From the NCBI GenBank assembly GCA_016721925.1, contig JADKHE010000004.1:62001-126000 (forward strand): a DNA stretch of 64,000 nucleotides, written 5' to 3'. The position numbers were made by a program, and so were the translations under genes. Source of the DNA: Candidatus Skiveiella danica (lineage in GTDB: Bacteria; Pseudomonadota; Gammaproteobacteria; Burkholderiales; Burkholderiaceae_C). Below the pieces are notes generated by a model. It saw nothing but the letters and a program-made list of their open reading frames with translations, searched no databases and had not been told where the DNA came from. Of the stretch, positions 36,874 to 45,104 are shown in pieces. Position 1 is the first letter of the stretch; every line of letters starts with the position of its first letter.

Positions 36874-37795
36874 ATGTACAGCGACTTCTTCTTGTTGGAG
36901 CGTGACGGCGCTCCTGTCAGTCGAGCGGAGCGATTGGCTTTGGGCGACACATCGGGTCGTGACGAAGCCTGGTTGAGGGACACACTGTTCAGGAATCCCG
37001 CCATCGTCCCCGTGCGTGACGTCGATCCTTCTTTTGGTCCGCTGATTCCGTTGTGCCGCGAATTACAGACCGAGGCAGGCCGCCTGGACGTCGCCTATAT
37101 CAATCAGTACGGACGCTTGACGCTCGTCGAGTGCAAACTGTGACGGAACCCGGAGGCCCGGCGCAAAGTTGTGGCTCAGGCGCTTGACTACGCACGAGCA
37201 ATAAGTCGCTGGTCATATTCCGACCTTCAACGACAGGTCTCCCAGGCAACCGGGCGTACCGGAAACGTGCCTTTTGATCTGGCAAAGGAATTGATCCCTG
37301 ATCTGGATGAGCGCCGTTTTGTTGATGAAACCGCAGCAGCCATGCGGCAAGGTCGTTTCCTCTTGCTGATTGCGGGTGACGGCATACGTGAAGACATTCA
37401 TGCCATGACCGAATTGATCAACAGGAATGCCGCTTCCGGCTTCTCCTTTGGTTTGGTCGAGGTTGCTTTGTACGGTCTGGAAGACGGCGGGCTGGCCGTT
37501 CAGCCAAGGTTAGTTGCCAAGACACAAATCATTCAACGCAACATAGTTGTACTTAGGGATGGCGACCATCAGTTCCTGGGTGGTGAATTTGCACCTGAGG
37601 CTGACCTACCGAGAATTGGAGCGAGCCCATCTGTGACCGGCAACCCGCTCGGCGAAAGCCCGAAGCAGGCAGCCTATCGAGAATGGTGGAAGCCAGTCAT
37701 GGAGGCTCCACTCGATGATCCTGACCAAGAGCCGCCCAAGCTCTTCTGGCCCAACGACGCGGTGCCTGCTGCCTCTCGCAGGGTGTTGACGCTCA
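36874..37795 (+). pseudogene. PD-(D/E)XK nuclease-like protein, internal stop and lost C-terminus
   Basis: It reads MYSDFFLLERDGAPVSRAER and reaches the motif RLDVAYINQYGRLTLVECKL, which looks like the D...ExK core of restriction-type nucleases. A TGA follows at 37141 and the same frame resumes with RNPEARRKVVAQALDYA. The position is Trp (TGG) in my recollection of related proteins, so a single nonsense change is likely. The 3' end runs at about 37790 into unrelated coding sequence. It is probably a degraded defence- or repair-type gene. Confidence 0.65.
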
Positions 37796-38941
37796 GTGCC
37801 GCATACCCTCGCTTATCGGGAAATGAAACGTTTGGAGGCGGAGGAGCGTTTGCTGCAAAGTTCAAAAGAACAGCACGATGCCGAAATCGCCCGCCAGCAG
37901 GGCATCCTGGAAAACCTGCGGAAACTGCCGCGTCCAGGACCACTTGTTCTTGATCACGCACCAGCCAATCGCGCTATACAGCCGCTCAATGACCGATCGG
38001 CGGAGAACGAAAGGCAACTCGACGGCTCGAACATCGGCAAGTTCATGCGTCCAGTGAAGGAGGTACTGCCAACGGCGCTCTGGATTCTGGCCCTTGCTCT
38101 TCTCTCCCCTTTGCTGGTCAAGGCCATCGCCTACTACGTGATCGCACCGATTGCCGCACGCCGCGCACCGGTTTGCTTGCTTCCGAGAATGTCGGGAGAG
38201 TTTTCTACGGCGATCGGCGTCACGGGAAACGAATCGGGTCCGACTACGCCATCCAGGGTGTCACTGCCGCTGTCGCTGGATGAGCGCTCGGAATTGCTGG
38301 TCCTGCCCAGTTATCTGCAGGGAATGCCGCTCACTGCGCAAAGCGATACCAAGTGGCTGCTCGACTGGTCGATGCCGCTGACCAGTCTGTTTGCCGGGAT
38401 GTATCGATTGACCCGTATTCGCCCGATCAGCGACGAACGCATCACGGTTTCATCGTCGCTCGATCCCCTGGCCGAATTCTCGCTGCTCGATGTGCCCGTG
38501 GGCTCGGCATTGGTGCTGCGGCCAAGTTGTTTGGTCGGTTTCATCCAGACCCGGGGCGAGCCTCTGAAGATCACCCGTCACTGGCGATTCGGCAAACTCG
38601 GGGCCTGGCTAACCCTGCAGTACCGCTACATCGTCTTCCACGGTCCCGCCAAGCTGATCGTCAAGGGCTGCCGTGGGGTCCGGGTCGAACCGGCCACCAG
38701 CGGACGGACGGTTAATCAGGCGGCGACGCTGGGTTTCAGTGCCAACCTAGATTATTCGGTGGCGCGCAACGAGACGTTCTGGTCGTACTGTTTTGGCGAG
38801 CGGGAACTGTTCAACGACAGTTGGCGGGGCGAAGGTTGCTGCGTCCATGCCGAAACGCCGCATCCCAACGATCATTCCGGACTGTTTGGCCGAGGCCTGC
38901 AGGGGCTACTGGATACGTTCCTGCAAATCTTCTACATCTGA
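37796..38941 (+). CDS. Hypothetical membrane protein, probably N-terminally truncated
   Basis: 381 residues from GTG 37796; a later ATG at 37823 is also possible. A short coiled-coil (MKRLEAEERLLQSSKEQHDAEIA) precedes one strong hydrophobic helix (about residues 96-120, LPTALWILALALLSPLLVKA). A long beta-rich part follows, with no recognised domain. A stop lies directly upstream and no ribosome binding site is seen, so this is likely the remainder of a longer protein joined to the nuclease relic at a deletion point. Confidence 0.5.
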   Translation: MPHTLAYREMKRLEAEERLLQSSKEQHDAEIARQQGILENLRKLPRPGPLVLDHAPANRAIQPLNDRSAENERQLDGSNIGKFMRPVKEVLPTALWILALALLSPLLVKAIAYYVIAPIAARRAPVCLLPRMSGEFSTAIGVTGNESGPTTPSRVSLPLSLDERSELLVLPSYLQGMPLTAQSDTKWLLDWSMPLTSLFAGMYRLTRIRPISDERITVSSSLDPLAEFSLLDVPVGSALVLRPSCLVGFIQTRGEPLKITRHWRFGKLGAWLTLQYRYIVFHGPAKLIVKGCRGVRVEPATSGRTVNQAATLGFSANLDYSVARNETFWSYCFGERELFNDSWRGEGCCVHAETPHPNDHSGLFGRGLQGLLDTFLQIFYI

Positions 38942-38980
38942 TGGCCAGGGGTGTTGGCGCCGATTGGATCTTGAATCGAT

Positions 38981-39044
38981 CCGGGTCTTGAGGAGGCTCA
39001 TTTCTCGGAGAGGATTTGACCTGTCCCCTTCCACCGTACCAGGC
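38981..39044. mobile_element. IS3 end fragments
   Basis: 38990-39016 (GAGGCTCATTTCTC, then GAGAGGATT) matches the terminus of relic C near 28160-28195. It is followed directly by TGACCTGTCCCC and CCACCGTACCAGG at 39017-39044, resembling the inverted repeat of the complete IS3 at 26014. Only ends remain, just before the G/C-only stretch. Confidence 0.55.
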
Positions 39045-39066
39045 CATAGTGAAAGTTCTGGCTCAA

Positions 39067-39517
39067 GGCCCCCCCGGGGCGGGCCCCCCCCGCGCCCCGG
39101 CGGCGGCGCGCGCCCCCCGCCGCCCGCGGCCCCCGGCCCCCCGCGGCCCGCCCCCCCCCCCCCCCCGCGCCCGCCCGCGGGCCCCGGGGCCCCCCCGGGG
39201 GCCCCCCGCGGGCGGCCGGGCCCCCCCCCGCCCGCCGGCGGCCGGGGGCGCCGGCCCCCGCGCCGCGGGGCGCCCCGGCGGGGGGGCCCCGGGGCGCCCG
39301 CCCGGCGCGCCGGCGGGCCGCGGGGCCCGCGGGCGCGCCGCGCCGCCGCCGCGCGCCCGGCGCCGGGCCGGCGGCGGGCGCCGGGGCCGCGGCCGGCCGC
39401 GCGGCCCGCGCCGGGCGGGCCCCCCGGCGCGCCGCGCGGCCCCCCCGCGCGCCGCGCGCCCCCGGCGGCCGCCCCCCCGCCCGCCCCCCGGCCCCCCCCC
39501 GCCCCCCCCCCCCCCCC
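39067..39517. other. 451-base run of only G and C, probable assembly artefact
   Basis: No A or T occurs from 39067 to 39517, while the flanks have ordinary composition. Long open frames here encode only Gly, Ala, Pro and Arg and are meaningless. It lies next to IS3 ends, so it may stand in for an unresolved repeat. Confidence 0.85.
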
Positions 39518-39601
39518 ACAAAACGATTCGAGTTGAGGCGTATTTGTGGCGCGCCAACCGAGAGTTGCTTTGGAACTCGGCCAAGCTCCAATGCACCCCC
39601 C

Positions 39602-39650
39602 GCCATCTCCACCACCCTTGCCACATCCCCACGGCATTCCGAGCAAAAAC
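39602..39650 (-). pseudogene. Zinc-ribbon mini-gene fragment, copy C (C-terminal end)
   Basis: The minus strand reads FCSECRGDVARVVEMAGG, the end of the zinc-ribbon family, with the second Cys pair only. It is preceded by unrelated sequence. Confidence 0.55.
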
Positions 39651-39714
39651 CGACCGTCCGAGGGCGCTTATTTCTTGGGGGTTGAATTTCGCGACGGAGT
39701 CGATGACTTCGCCC

Positions 39715-39981
39715 CTGAACTCTGATGCACATCAAGGTTTGATTGCGAGGCAGGCTGTTACATTGAATGTCACGGTGGTAGGCAATCAATATCTCGGCGT
39801 CGCGAAAAGAAGTCTTGGTTATGTTTAGATTTAATTTCAGAATAAATTACGAACGCTATTATAAATTTAACTTTTGAGAATATTATTGCCATGATATTCA
39901 AAGGAAATGGCAGCGATTTGCAGGCATGGCGCCATTAGGTGGGCGTAAAATATTTGAACGACTAACAAAAAGGTGTAGCCA
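39715..39981 (+). promoter_or_regulatory. AT-rich upstream region of RTX gene 3
   Basis: A sharp drop in GC begins near 39830, with many A/T runs (TTAGATTTAATTTCAG, AATAAATTACG, TATTATAAATTTAAC). The start codon at 39982 follows AAAAAGGTGTAGCCA. A promoter is likely here, but no single -35/-10 pair stands out. The low GC continues into the gene to about 41.3 kb. Confidence 0.4.
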
Positions 39982-41904
39982 ATGGATTATCGCGGCACAT
40001 TCGAAGACGACATACTAGATCAAGCCAAGCTTGCTTTACCGAACTGGTCAATTATTTATGGTGGTATTGGAAATGATTCAATAACTATCAACATAGGCGG
40101 CGCAGTTGGCGAAGTTGGCAATGACACAATTATTGGAACCTCACCTCTTGCTTTTGCAGTTTATTGGTCGTCGCCAAATGGTGTAACTGTTGATCTCGTA
40201 AAAAATATAGCTCTTGATGGATATGGAACAGTCGATAAACTGATCAACATTAATAATGTGACAGGATCAAATTATTCTGACACATTAATAGGCAATACAT
40301 TAAACAATAATTTCGCTGCCGGGTACGGTAACGACTTAATCATAGGCGGGGGCGGCTATGATGTTGTGACTTATTCAGGCATTAAATCAACTGATGCAGA
40401 AATCACATGTGACGCTTCTTCTGATACATTCAAAGTTAGAAAGATCAGTCTGGACGATTCAATCGACACCCTTATTGGTATTGGAGGTATCACATTTGCG
40501 GGCCCAGGATCAGATGAAATAACGATAACCAAAGATAACTTTGGAAATTTCAGAAAAACCATAACGAATGGGTCCGCACACTCTGGTCTTATATTTTATG
40601 GGCCAAACGCCACCGGGGCAAAAGTTGGCGATTATACAGTTCTAAATAATGACTGGGGCGCATATGATTTAGAAATTAATAAAGACTACACCCAGTCAAT
40701 TGCTTACAGCACATCCAACCTTCAAAGCAATGTGGTCTTTTCATGGAGTTACCCTGAGTACGGAAGTAAATACGGCGTATGGGCGTATCCAGAAATACTT
40801 TGGGGTGCTGAAAACGGCTGGGGAAACCTAAACCATTCACATAAAGTCTCCGAACTTGTTAATTGGTCTGTGGGCTACGATGTAACAATTAGTGGAAACA
40901 CGCCGCGATTTAGTGTCATGATGGAAATTTTCGTAACGGATAGGCCGTGGGGAACATCCAACGTTGCCAATATCACAGAAGTTGCTGTGGAAGTCCACAC
41001 ACAGTGGCGGGATCCCAATACACCATTCACATACTATTCGGATGACTATATTTCTGCTGCAACACAGAGAATATATCCAAATGCAAACCTTGGTACAACA
41101 ACACAACCTGGATATTCAGTTGCAATCCAAACTCTTGAAGACAGCCTTTCAGGCACGATAAGTTTTTCTGAAATATTAGCTTCACTCGTTGAAAAAGGAA
41201 TTGTGAACGGCGAAAACTACATTTCAGGTGTAAGTATGGGGTCTGAGGTCGGAGTTGGAATTGGTACTCTCCAGATAAATCGTTTTGCTATTATGCAGAC
41301 CACTACCGGGGACGATACAGTTTCTATAGATGTCGGCGACGACGCTCTCGATGGCGGCGCCGGTTTGGACACTGCGGTGTACAACACCCGATATGCCGCT
41401 CACAACCTCGCTCCGGTCACAGGCGGCTTCAGCATCAGTGGCCCCGAAGGCACAGACACAATCTCAGGCTTTGAACGCCTGCAATTCTCGGACAAGAAGA
41501 TCGCAATGGACCTCGCCCCATCTGAACATGCTGGTCAGGCTCTGGAGTTTATCGGCGTACTGGCGCCTTCGCTTGTCCACTCCCCATCGATCGTAGGTGT
41601 GATCCTGGGTTTGATCGATGGCGGAACGAGCTTGCAGGGCGTGTTTCAGCTCGCCATAGATATTGGGCTGGTGAACGACATTGCGGCTTCAAGCAGCGAT
41701 GCAGCCGTGGCGCAGATGGCCTTCCGCAACGTGATCGGAGCCGAAGCGGATGCGGGAATGACCGATCTGCTGGTCAGCTTCATGGATGGACGCAACGCCC
41801 ATTTTTCACATGCAGATTTTCTGACGGTGATCGCCGGTATGGAGATCAATCAGGTTCACATTGACCTAATCGGGTTGCAGCAGACGGGCGTTGAATTCAT
41901 CTGA
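39982..41904 (+). CDS. RTX calcium-binding protein 3, chimeric, no protease motif
   Basis: 640 residues. The N-terminal part (to about 445) is AT-rich in DNA and carries RTX-like repeats (GGIGNDSITI, GEVGNDTIIG, GYGNDLIIGGGG) plus a beta-rich middle with aromatic segments (GAENGWGNLNHSHKVSEL, WSVGYDVTISGN). No HExxH is present, though that middle region resembles a glycoside hydrolase family 12-like or carbohydrate-binding fold only vaguely. From GGAGLDTAVYNT (about 455) it switches to the GC-richer C-terminal module shared with the gene at 34075, ending TGVEFI. It is probably a secreted type I substrate formed by fusion. Confidence 0.8.
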   Translation: MDYRGTFEDDILDQAKLALPNWSIIYGGIGNDSITINIGGAVGEVGNDTIIGTSPLAFAVYWSSPNGVTVDLVKNIALDGYGTVDKLININNVTGSNYSDTLIGNTLNNNFAAGYGNDLIIGGGGYDVVTYSGIKSTDAEITCDASSDTFKVRKISLDDSIDTLIGIGGITFAGPGSDEITITKDNFGNFRKTITNGSAHSGLIFYGPNATGAKVGDYTVLNNDWGAYDLEINKDYTQSIAYSTSNLQSNVVFSWSYPEYGSKYGVWAYPEILWGAENGWGNLNHSHKVSELVNWSVGYDVTISGNTPRFSVMMEIFVTDRPWGTSNVANITEVAVEVHTQWRDPNTPFTYYSDDYISAATQRIYPNANLGTTTQPGYSVAIQTLEDSLSGTISFSEILASLVEKGIVNGENYISGVSMGSEVGVGIGTLQINRFAIMQTTTGDDTVSIDVGDDALDGGAGLDTAVYNTRYAAHNLAPVTGGFSISGPEGTDTISGFERLQFSDKKIAMDLAPSEHAGQALEFIGVLAPSLVHSPSIVGVILGLIDGGTSLQGVFQLAIDIGLVNDIAASSSDAAVAQMAFRNVIGAEADAGMTDLLVSFMDGRNAHFSHADFLTVIAGMEINQVHIDLIGLQQTGVEFI

Positions 41905-41951
41905 CCAAGGGGAGGGCTGTCTTTGTACATCGCTGAAGTGCCCAATTCGAC

Positions 41952-42132
41952 CCATCTCCACCACCCTCGCCACATCCCCACGACATTCCGAGTACAACCC
42001 GAGCAGCAGCAGGTCGCCTGTTTTGACGGCACCGGTGAAGTTACGGATGGTCACCTCGCGACGGCACTGACCGCACCAGGAATTCGACAGCACACGATTC
42101 GCGGCGTCAGCAGGATTGCGGGCCGCAAATTC
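41952..42132 (-). pseudogene. Zinc-ribbon mini-gene, copy D
   Basis: The minus strand reads LSNSWCGQCRREVTIRNF, then TGAVKTGDLLLLGLYSECRG and DVARVVEMG. The first Cys of the second pair is Tyr (YSEC). No ATG and no own stop are left; it reads on into the antisense of RTX gene 3. It lies 48 bases after the RTX stop. Confidence 0.6.
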
Positions 42133-42216
42133 ACCTCTGGTTGCCGTGAATCAAAGTTCGGGAACCCTTTTAGGTCTACGGTTTATCCGGGGAGTACCCC
42201 TCATTCGGAGGTAACC

Positions 42217-43149
42217 ATGATTGATCGATTCACAAGAAAGCCCCTCGTCGCCCTTCGGTGCACTGCCGCAGTCGCACTCTCCCTTGCCATGGGAGTAGGT
42301 CTGACTTCTGTTACGCCATCTGCCACTGCGCAGACCCTGAAAAAGGTTGCCGACAGCAACAAGATCACCGTGTCATACCGCGAGTCATCGGTGCCTTTCA
42401 GCTATTTGATCAGTCCGACCAAGCCGGTAGGCTTTGCCGTCGATTTGACCGAAGCCATCATTGACGATGTGCGCGCGAAGCTCAAGAAAAAAGACCTTGA
42501 AGTTGCCTACATCCCGGTGACCGGACAAACCCGCATTCCTTTGCTCGTCAACGGGACTTACGACCTGGAGTGCGGCTCTACCACGAACAACTCCGCGCGG
42601 GGCAAGGAGGTGACTTTTGCGATCAGTCATTTCTATACCGGAACCCGCCTTTTGGCGAAGAAATCCTCGGGTATCAAGAACTACGCCGATCTGGCAAACA
42701 AGACGGTCGCCACCACCGCTGGAAGCACGAACGAGAAGGTGCTCCGTGCGTACAGTGCCGACAAGAACCTCAACATTCAGATCATCTTGGGCAAAGACTA
42801 TGAAGATGCCTTGCAGTTGGTCGAAACTGACCGCGCGATGGCATTTGCGATGGACGATATCTTGCTATTCGGCCTGAGGGCCAACTCCAAGAATCCTGGC
42901 TCCCTTGAAGTTGTCGGCGATACGCTGCAGGTCGAGCCGTATGGATGCATGCTGCGCAAGGACGATCCGGAGTTCAAGAAGCTCGTTGATGGCACCATTA
43001 CGCGCCTGATGAAGTCGGGCGAATTCAGCAGGCTTTACGCCAGATGGTTTGAGGCGCCAATTCCGCCAAAAGGTATGGTTCTCGGTATGCCAATGAGTGA
43101 GCAGTTGAAAGCCAACATGAAGGCACTCAGCGACAAGCCAGCGCAATAG
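42217..43149 (+). CDS. Amino-acid ABC transporter periplasmic binding protein (GltI-like)
   Basis: 310 residues with a signal peptide (cleavage near ATA-QTL) and a family 3 solute-binding fold: ITVSYRESSVPFSYL, KPVGFAVDLTEAI, TNNSARGKEVTFAISHFYTG and DILLFGL motifs as in glutamate/aspartate-binding proteins. A strong ribosome binding site (CGGAGGTAACC) precedes ATG 42217. There are no permease or ATPase genes beside it, so it is an orphan receptor that must share a transporter elsewhere. Its GC-richer codon use contrasts with the AT-rich RTX gene 3 upstream. Confidence 0.87.
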   Translation: MIDRFTRKPLVALRCTAAVALSLAMGVGLTSVTPSATAQTLKKVADSNKITVSYRESSVPFSYLISPTKPVGFAVDLTEAIIDDVRAKLKKKDLEVAYIPVTGQTRIPLLVNGTYDLECGSTTNNSARGKEVTFAISHFYTGTRLLAKKSSGIKNYADLANKTVATTAGSTNEKVLRAYSADKNLNIQIILGKDYEDALQLVETDRAMAFAMDDILLFGLRANSKNPGSLEVVGDTLQVEPYGCMLRKDDPEFKKLVDGTITRLMKSGEFSRLYARWFEAPIPPKGMVLGMPMSEQLKANMKALSDKPAQ

Positions 43150-43274
43150 TTGTGCATATTGATGGCAGTTTCCTTTGCGGCATGAGCCCTTCGTAGGGGT
43201 GACTGCCTTCTACTCCCCGATACAAGCTGGGTTTCTTTTGGCCCAATCTGGATAGAGCAAGGCATCCGTAGCCG

Positions 43275-43490
43275 CTACCCACTGTGATTCACTGGCTGGA
43301 GTAACGTTGGGCCTGTTCCCGAACCTTCCCGCCATTCGCGAATATCCGTGAACTGCAGCTTGCATTGCACACATTGGTACTGCCCTGTCGGCTGCATGAC
43401 ACCTCTTTCGTTGCGTGCCAGCACGGGCCTGTAGGCAGTGGCACCACAACTGTGACAGGAATTGGTGGGGCGCCAGACACTCATGGCCAC
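43275..43490 (-). CDS. Small zinc-ribbon protein (CHSC/CVQC), copy 2
   Basis: 71 residues, differing from copy 1 at 32586-32801 mainly in the last 20 residues. Both CxxC knuckles are intact. The duplication covers about 43215-43540 and includes a shared leader with GTTGATGGTTAACCC upstream. It lies 54 bases downstream of the gene at 43545. Confidence 0.65.
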   Translation of the reverse strand: MAMSVWRPTNSCHSCGATAYRPVLARNERGVMQPTGQYQCVQCKLQFTDIREWREGSGTGPTLLQPVNHSG

Positions 43491-43544
43491 ATTGTGGGTT
43501 CTCTTGCCGGGACGATGGGTTGATGGTTAACCCTTGACGGCCCG

Positions 43545-44126
43545 TCAGTCCTCGCCTTCGCGCGGAAGCCGGCGGCCCAAAGGTGCATGGTCAGTGTCGT
43601 AGAGTCGCCCATTGACCTGAGGAGTTGTTCCATGCGCAAGTGACTGTTCAATTGCGGCAATCCTTGCGTGTTCAACGGATTCCTCTTGACCAGCCACGGT
43701 GCGCAACCCTGGCAACTTCTGCCGGGTTCCGGCTTGATCGGAAAGGTCGACGGTCAGACTGTCACTGATGCGCCAATAGACTCCAAGCACCCTTACTTTG
43801 AATCTCGTACGGGCCGCACCGTCAATGACCACACCGAGACGCTTCAACTCCTTGTGGCCTACGTTGATTTCCGAGGTGAACTGAATGGGCAAATCGATCA
43901 TCGCCGCGTAAGTGTGGCCACGCGGATCCATCGGCACAACTTTGAAACGGTAGGATGTCTCAGGCAGACCCCATTCACCCAAGACGTCACGCACGACCTG
44001 AAAGGCCATTTCCCGACGAAGCGCCATACGTTCTTCAAGGCTCATGCGTACCGGCTTCGTTTCTGGGCCAGATGTTGCTTCGTCTTTGACCTTGGTAGAT
44101 AAGCTAATGCGCTTCAGTATTGACAT
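43545..44126 (-). CDS. Conserved hypothetical protein
   Basis: 193 residues. A basic N-terminus (MSILKRISLSTKVK) is followed by MSLEERMALRREMAFQVVRDVL and a beta-rich stretch SYRFKVVPMDPRGHTYAAMIDL. I recall similar hypothetical proteins in Comamonadaceae but know no function. The C-terminal 60 residues look disordered. It is the first gene left of the tRNA-Phe scar at 44.3 kb and probably forms a unit with the zinc-ribbon gene downstream. Confidence 0.6.
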   Translation of the reverse strand: MSILKRISLSTKVKDEATSGPETKPVRMSLEERMALRREMAFQVVRDVLGEWGLPETSYRFKVVPMDPRGHTYAAMIDLPIQFTSEINVGHKELKRLGVVIDGAARTRFKVRVLGVYWRISDSLTVDLSDQAGTRQKLPGLRTVAGQEESVEHARIAAIEQSLAHGTTPQVNGRLYDTDHAPLGRRLPREGED

Positions 44127-44299
44127 CGATTAATGCTACAAGGACTATCTAGCATTGTCGATGGGGGCGACCACGTCGGCTGCGGTTATTCAACACAGTC
44201 GAACATCAGCAAGTGGCCGACCGTAGCCCGCGACCTTCCAATCACCACCGAACCCCACCCGAACCCGCCCCACCCAATTGCCCGATGCCCCAAAGCAAA

Positions 44300-44380
44300 A
44301 AGCCCGCTACGGTGACATAGCGGGCTCTTCTTATCTGGTGGCCTGGGACGGAATCGAACCATCGACACGCGGATTTTCAA
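44300..44380 (-). other. tRNA-Phe 3'-half copy with terminator (putative attachment-site scar 2)
   Basis: 44336-44380 equals the 3' half of tRNA-Phe up to the anticodon loop with two or three mismatches, same orientation as the intact gene. The hairpin AGCCCGCTACGG, then AGCGGGCT, at 44300-44326 is its terminator. Right of the break, GTAAGC, CGAAGAAAC and GTAACG are shared with scar 1, as expected for ends of related elements. Confidence 0.75.
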
Positions 44381-44620
44381 GACAAGGCACAGCGGGGTCT
44401 CGGGGGTGCGTAAGCCGAAGAAACGTAACGAGTTTTGCCCTGTCTGCCGGGTCTGGTGGGGACGTTACCGAACCTGTTCCCGAACCCCACCGAGCCGCCG
44501 GGATGCATCGCCATAGGTTTTCTCTATGTGGATCAACGCAATAGCGGGGGTGGGCACCGAACTTCACCGATCGGGTCGCATGGCGGGTTCCTGCTGGCGG
44601 TCCTGGGGTGCCGTGTGGCT

Positions 44621-44893
44621 CAAGAACTACTGTCCCTACGGGCGCGCGCCATGGTGTGCTTCATGGCGCTCATCGTCTATAGGGTCATGCGTCAGCGACT
44701 GGCGTTGGCCAAGAGTGATCTGACGCCGGAGAAGGCGCTGGCGCAGCTCAGAAGAATCCAGCGTCACAGCGTGCGAATCAACCAGGCCGAGCCCATCACG
44801 GGGATCTCAACGATTAACGATATCCAGGCCCTGGTGCTGCAGACGCTGAACATCAAGAAACCGACAAATGACGCACAGTTGACCCTGTTGTAG
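44621..44893 (+). pseudogene. IS1634-type transposase C-terminal relic
   Basis: It reads MVCFMALIVYRVMRQRLALA, then LTPEKALAQLRRIQRHSVRI and ends KKPTNDAQLTLL, as at the C-terminus of IS1634/IS4-related transposases. The catalytic part is absent. It lies just right of the tRNA-Phe scar. Confidence 0.65.
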
Positions 44894-45104
44894 TGGCAAA
44901 TTTGAACGCTGGTCTATATGAATCAATAACTTGCGTCACTTGGTGTCGAACTCGGGTGCATCCGGCCCTGACCCGATCCGGGTCCGCGCCGAAGGTTCAC
45001 GGCAAGCCCTGTGTTTGCCCCTGAAACGGCGGGATATATCGATGGCGCGGCGCGAGCGGAGCCAGGCCGACTATATTCTGGGCTTCAAAAAATGGAGCAT
45101 TGAA

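Noticed and set aside
37139..37141. Recoded TGA (selenocysteine or readthrough) in the nuclease-like gene
   Set aside because: No hairpin typical of a selenocysteine insertion element was evident, the position is Trp in my recollection of relatives, and the gene is damaged at its 3' end as well.
39016..39828. Long overlapping frames of Gly, Pro, Ala and Arg on both strands
   Set aside because: They arise from the 451-base G/C-only run, which has no stops because it has no A or T. No protein features are present.
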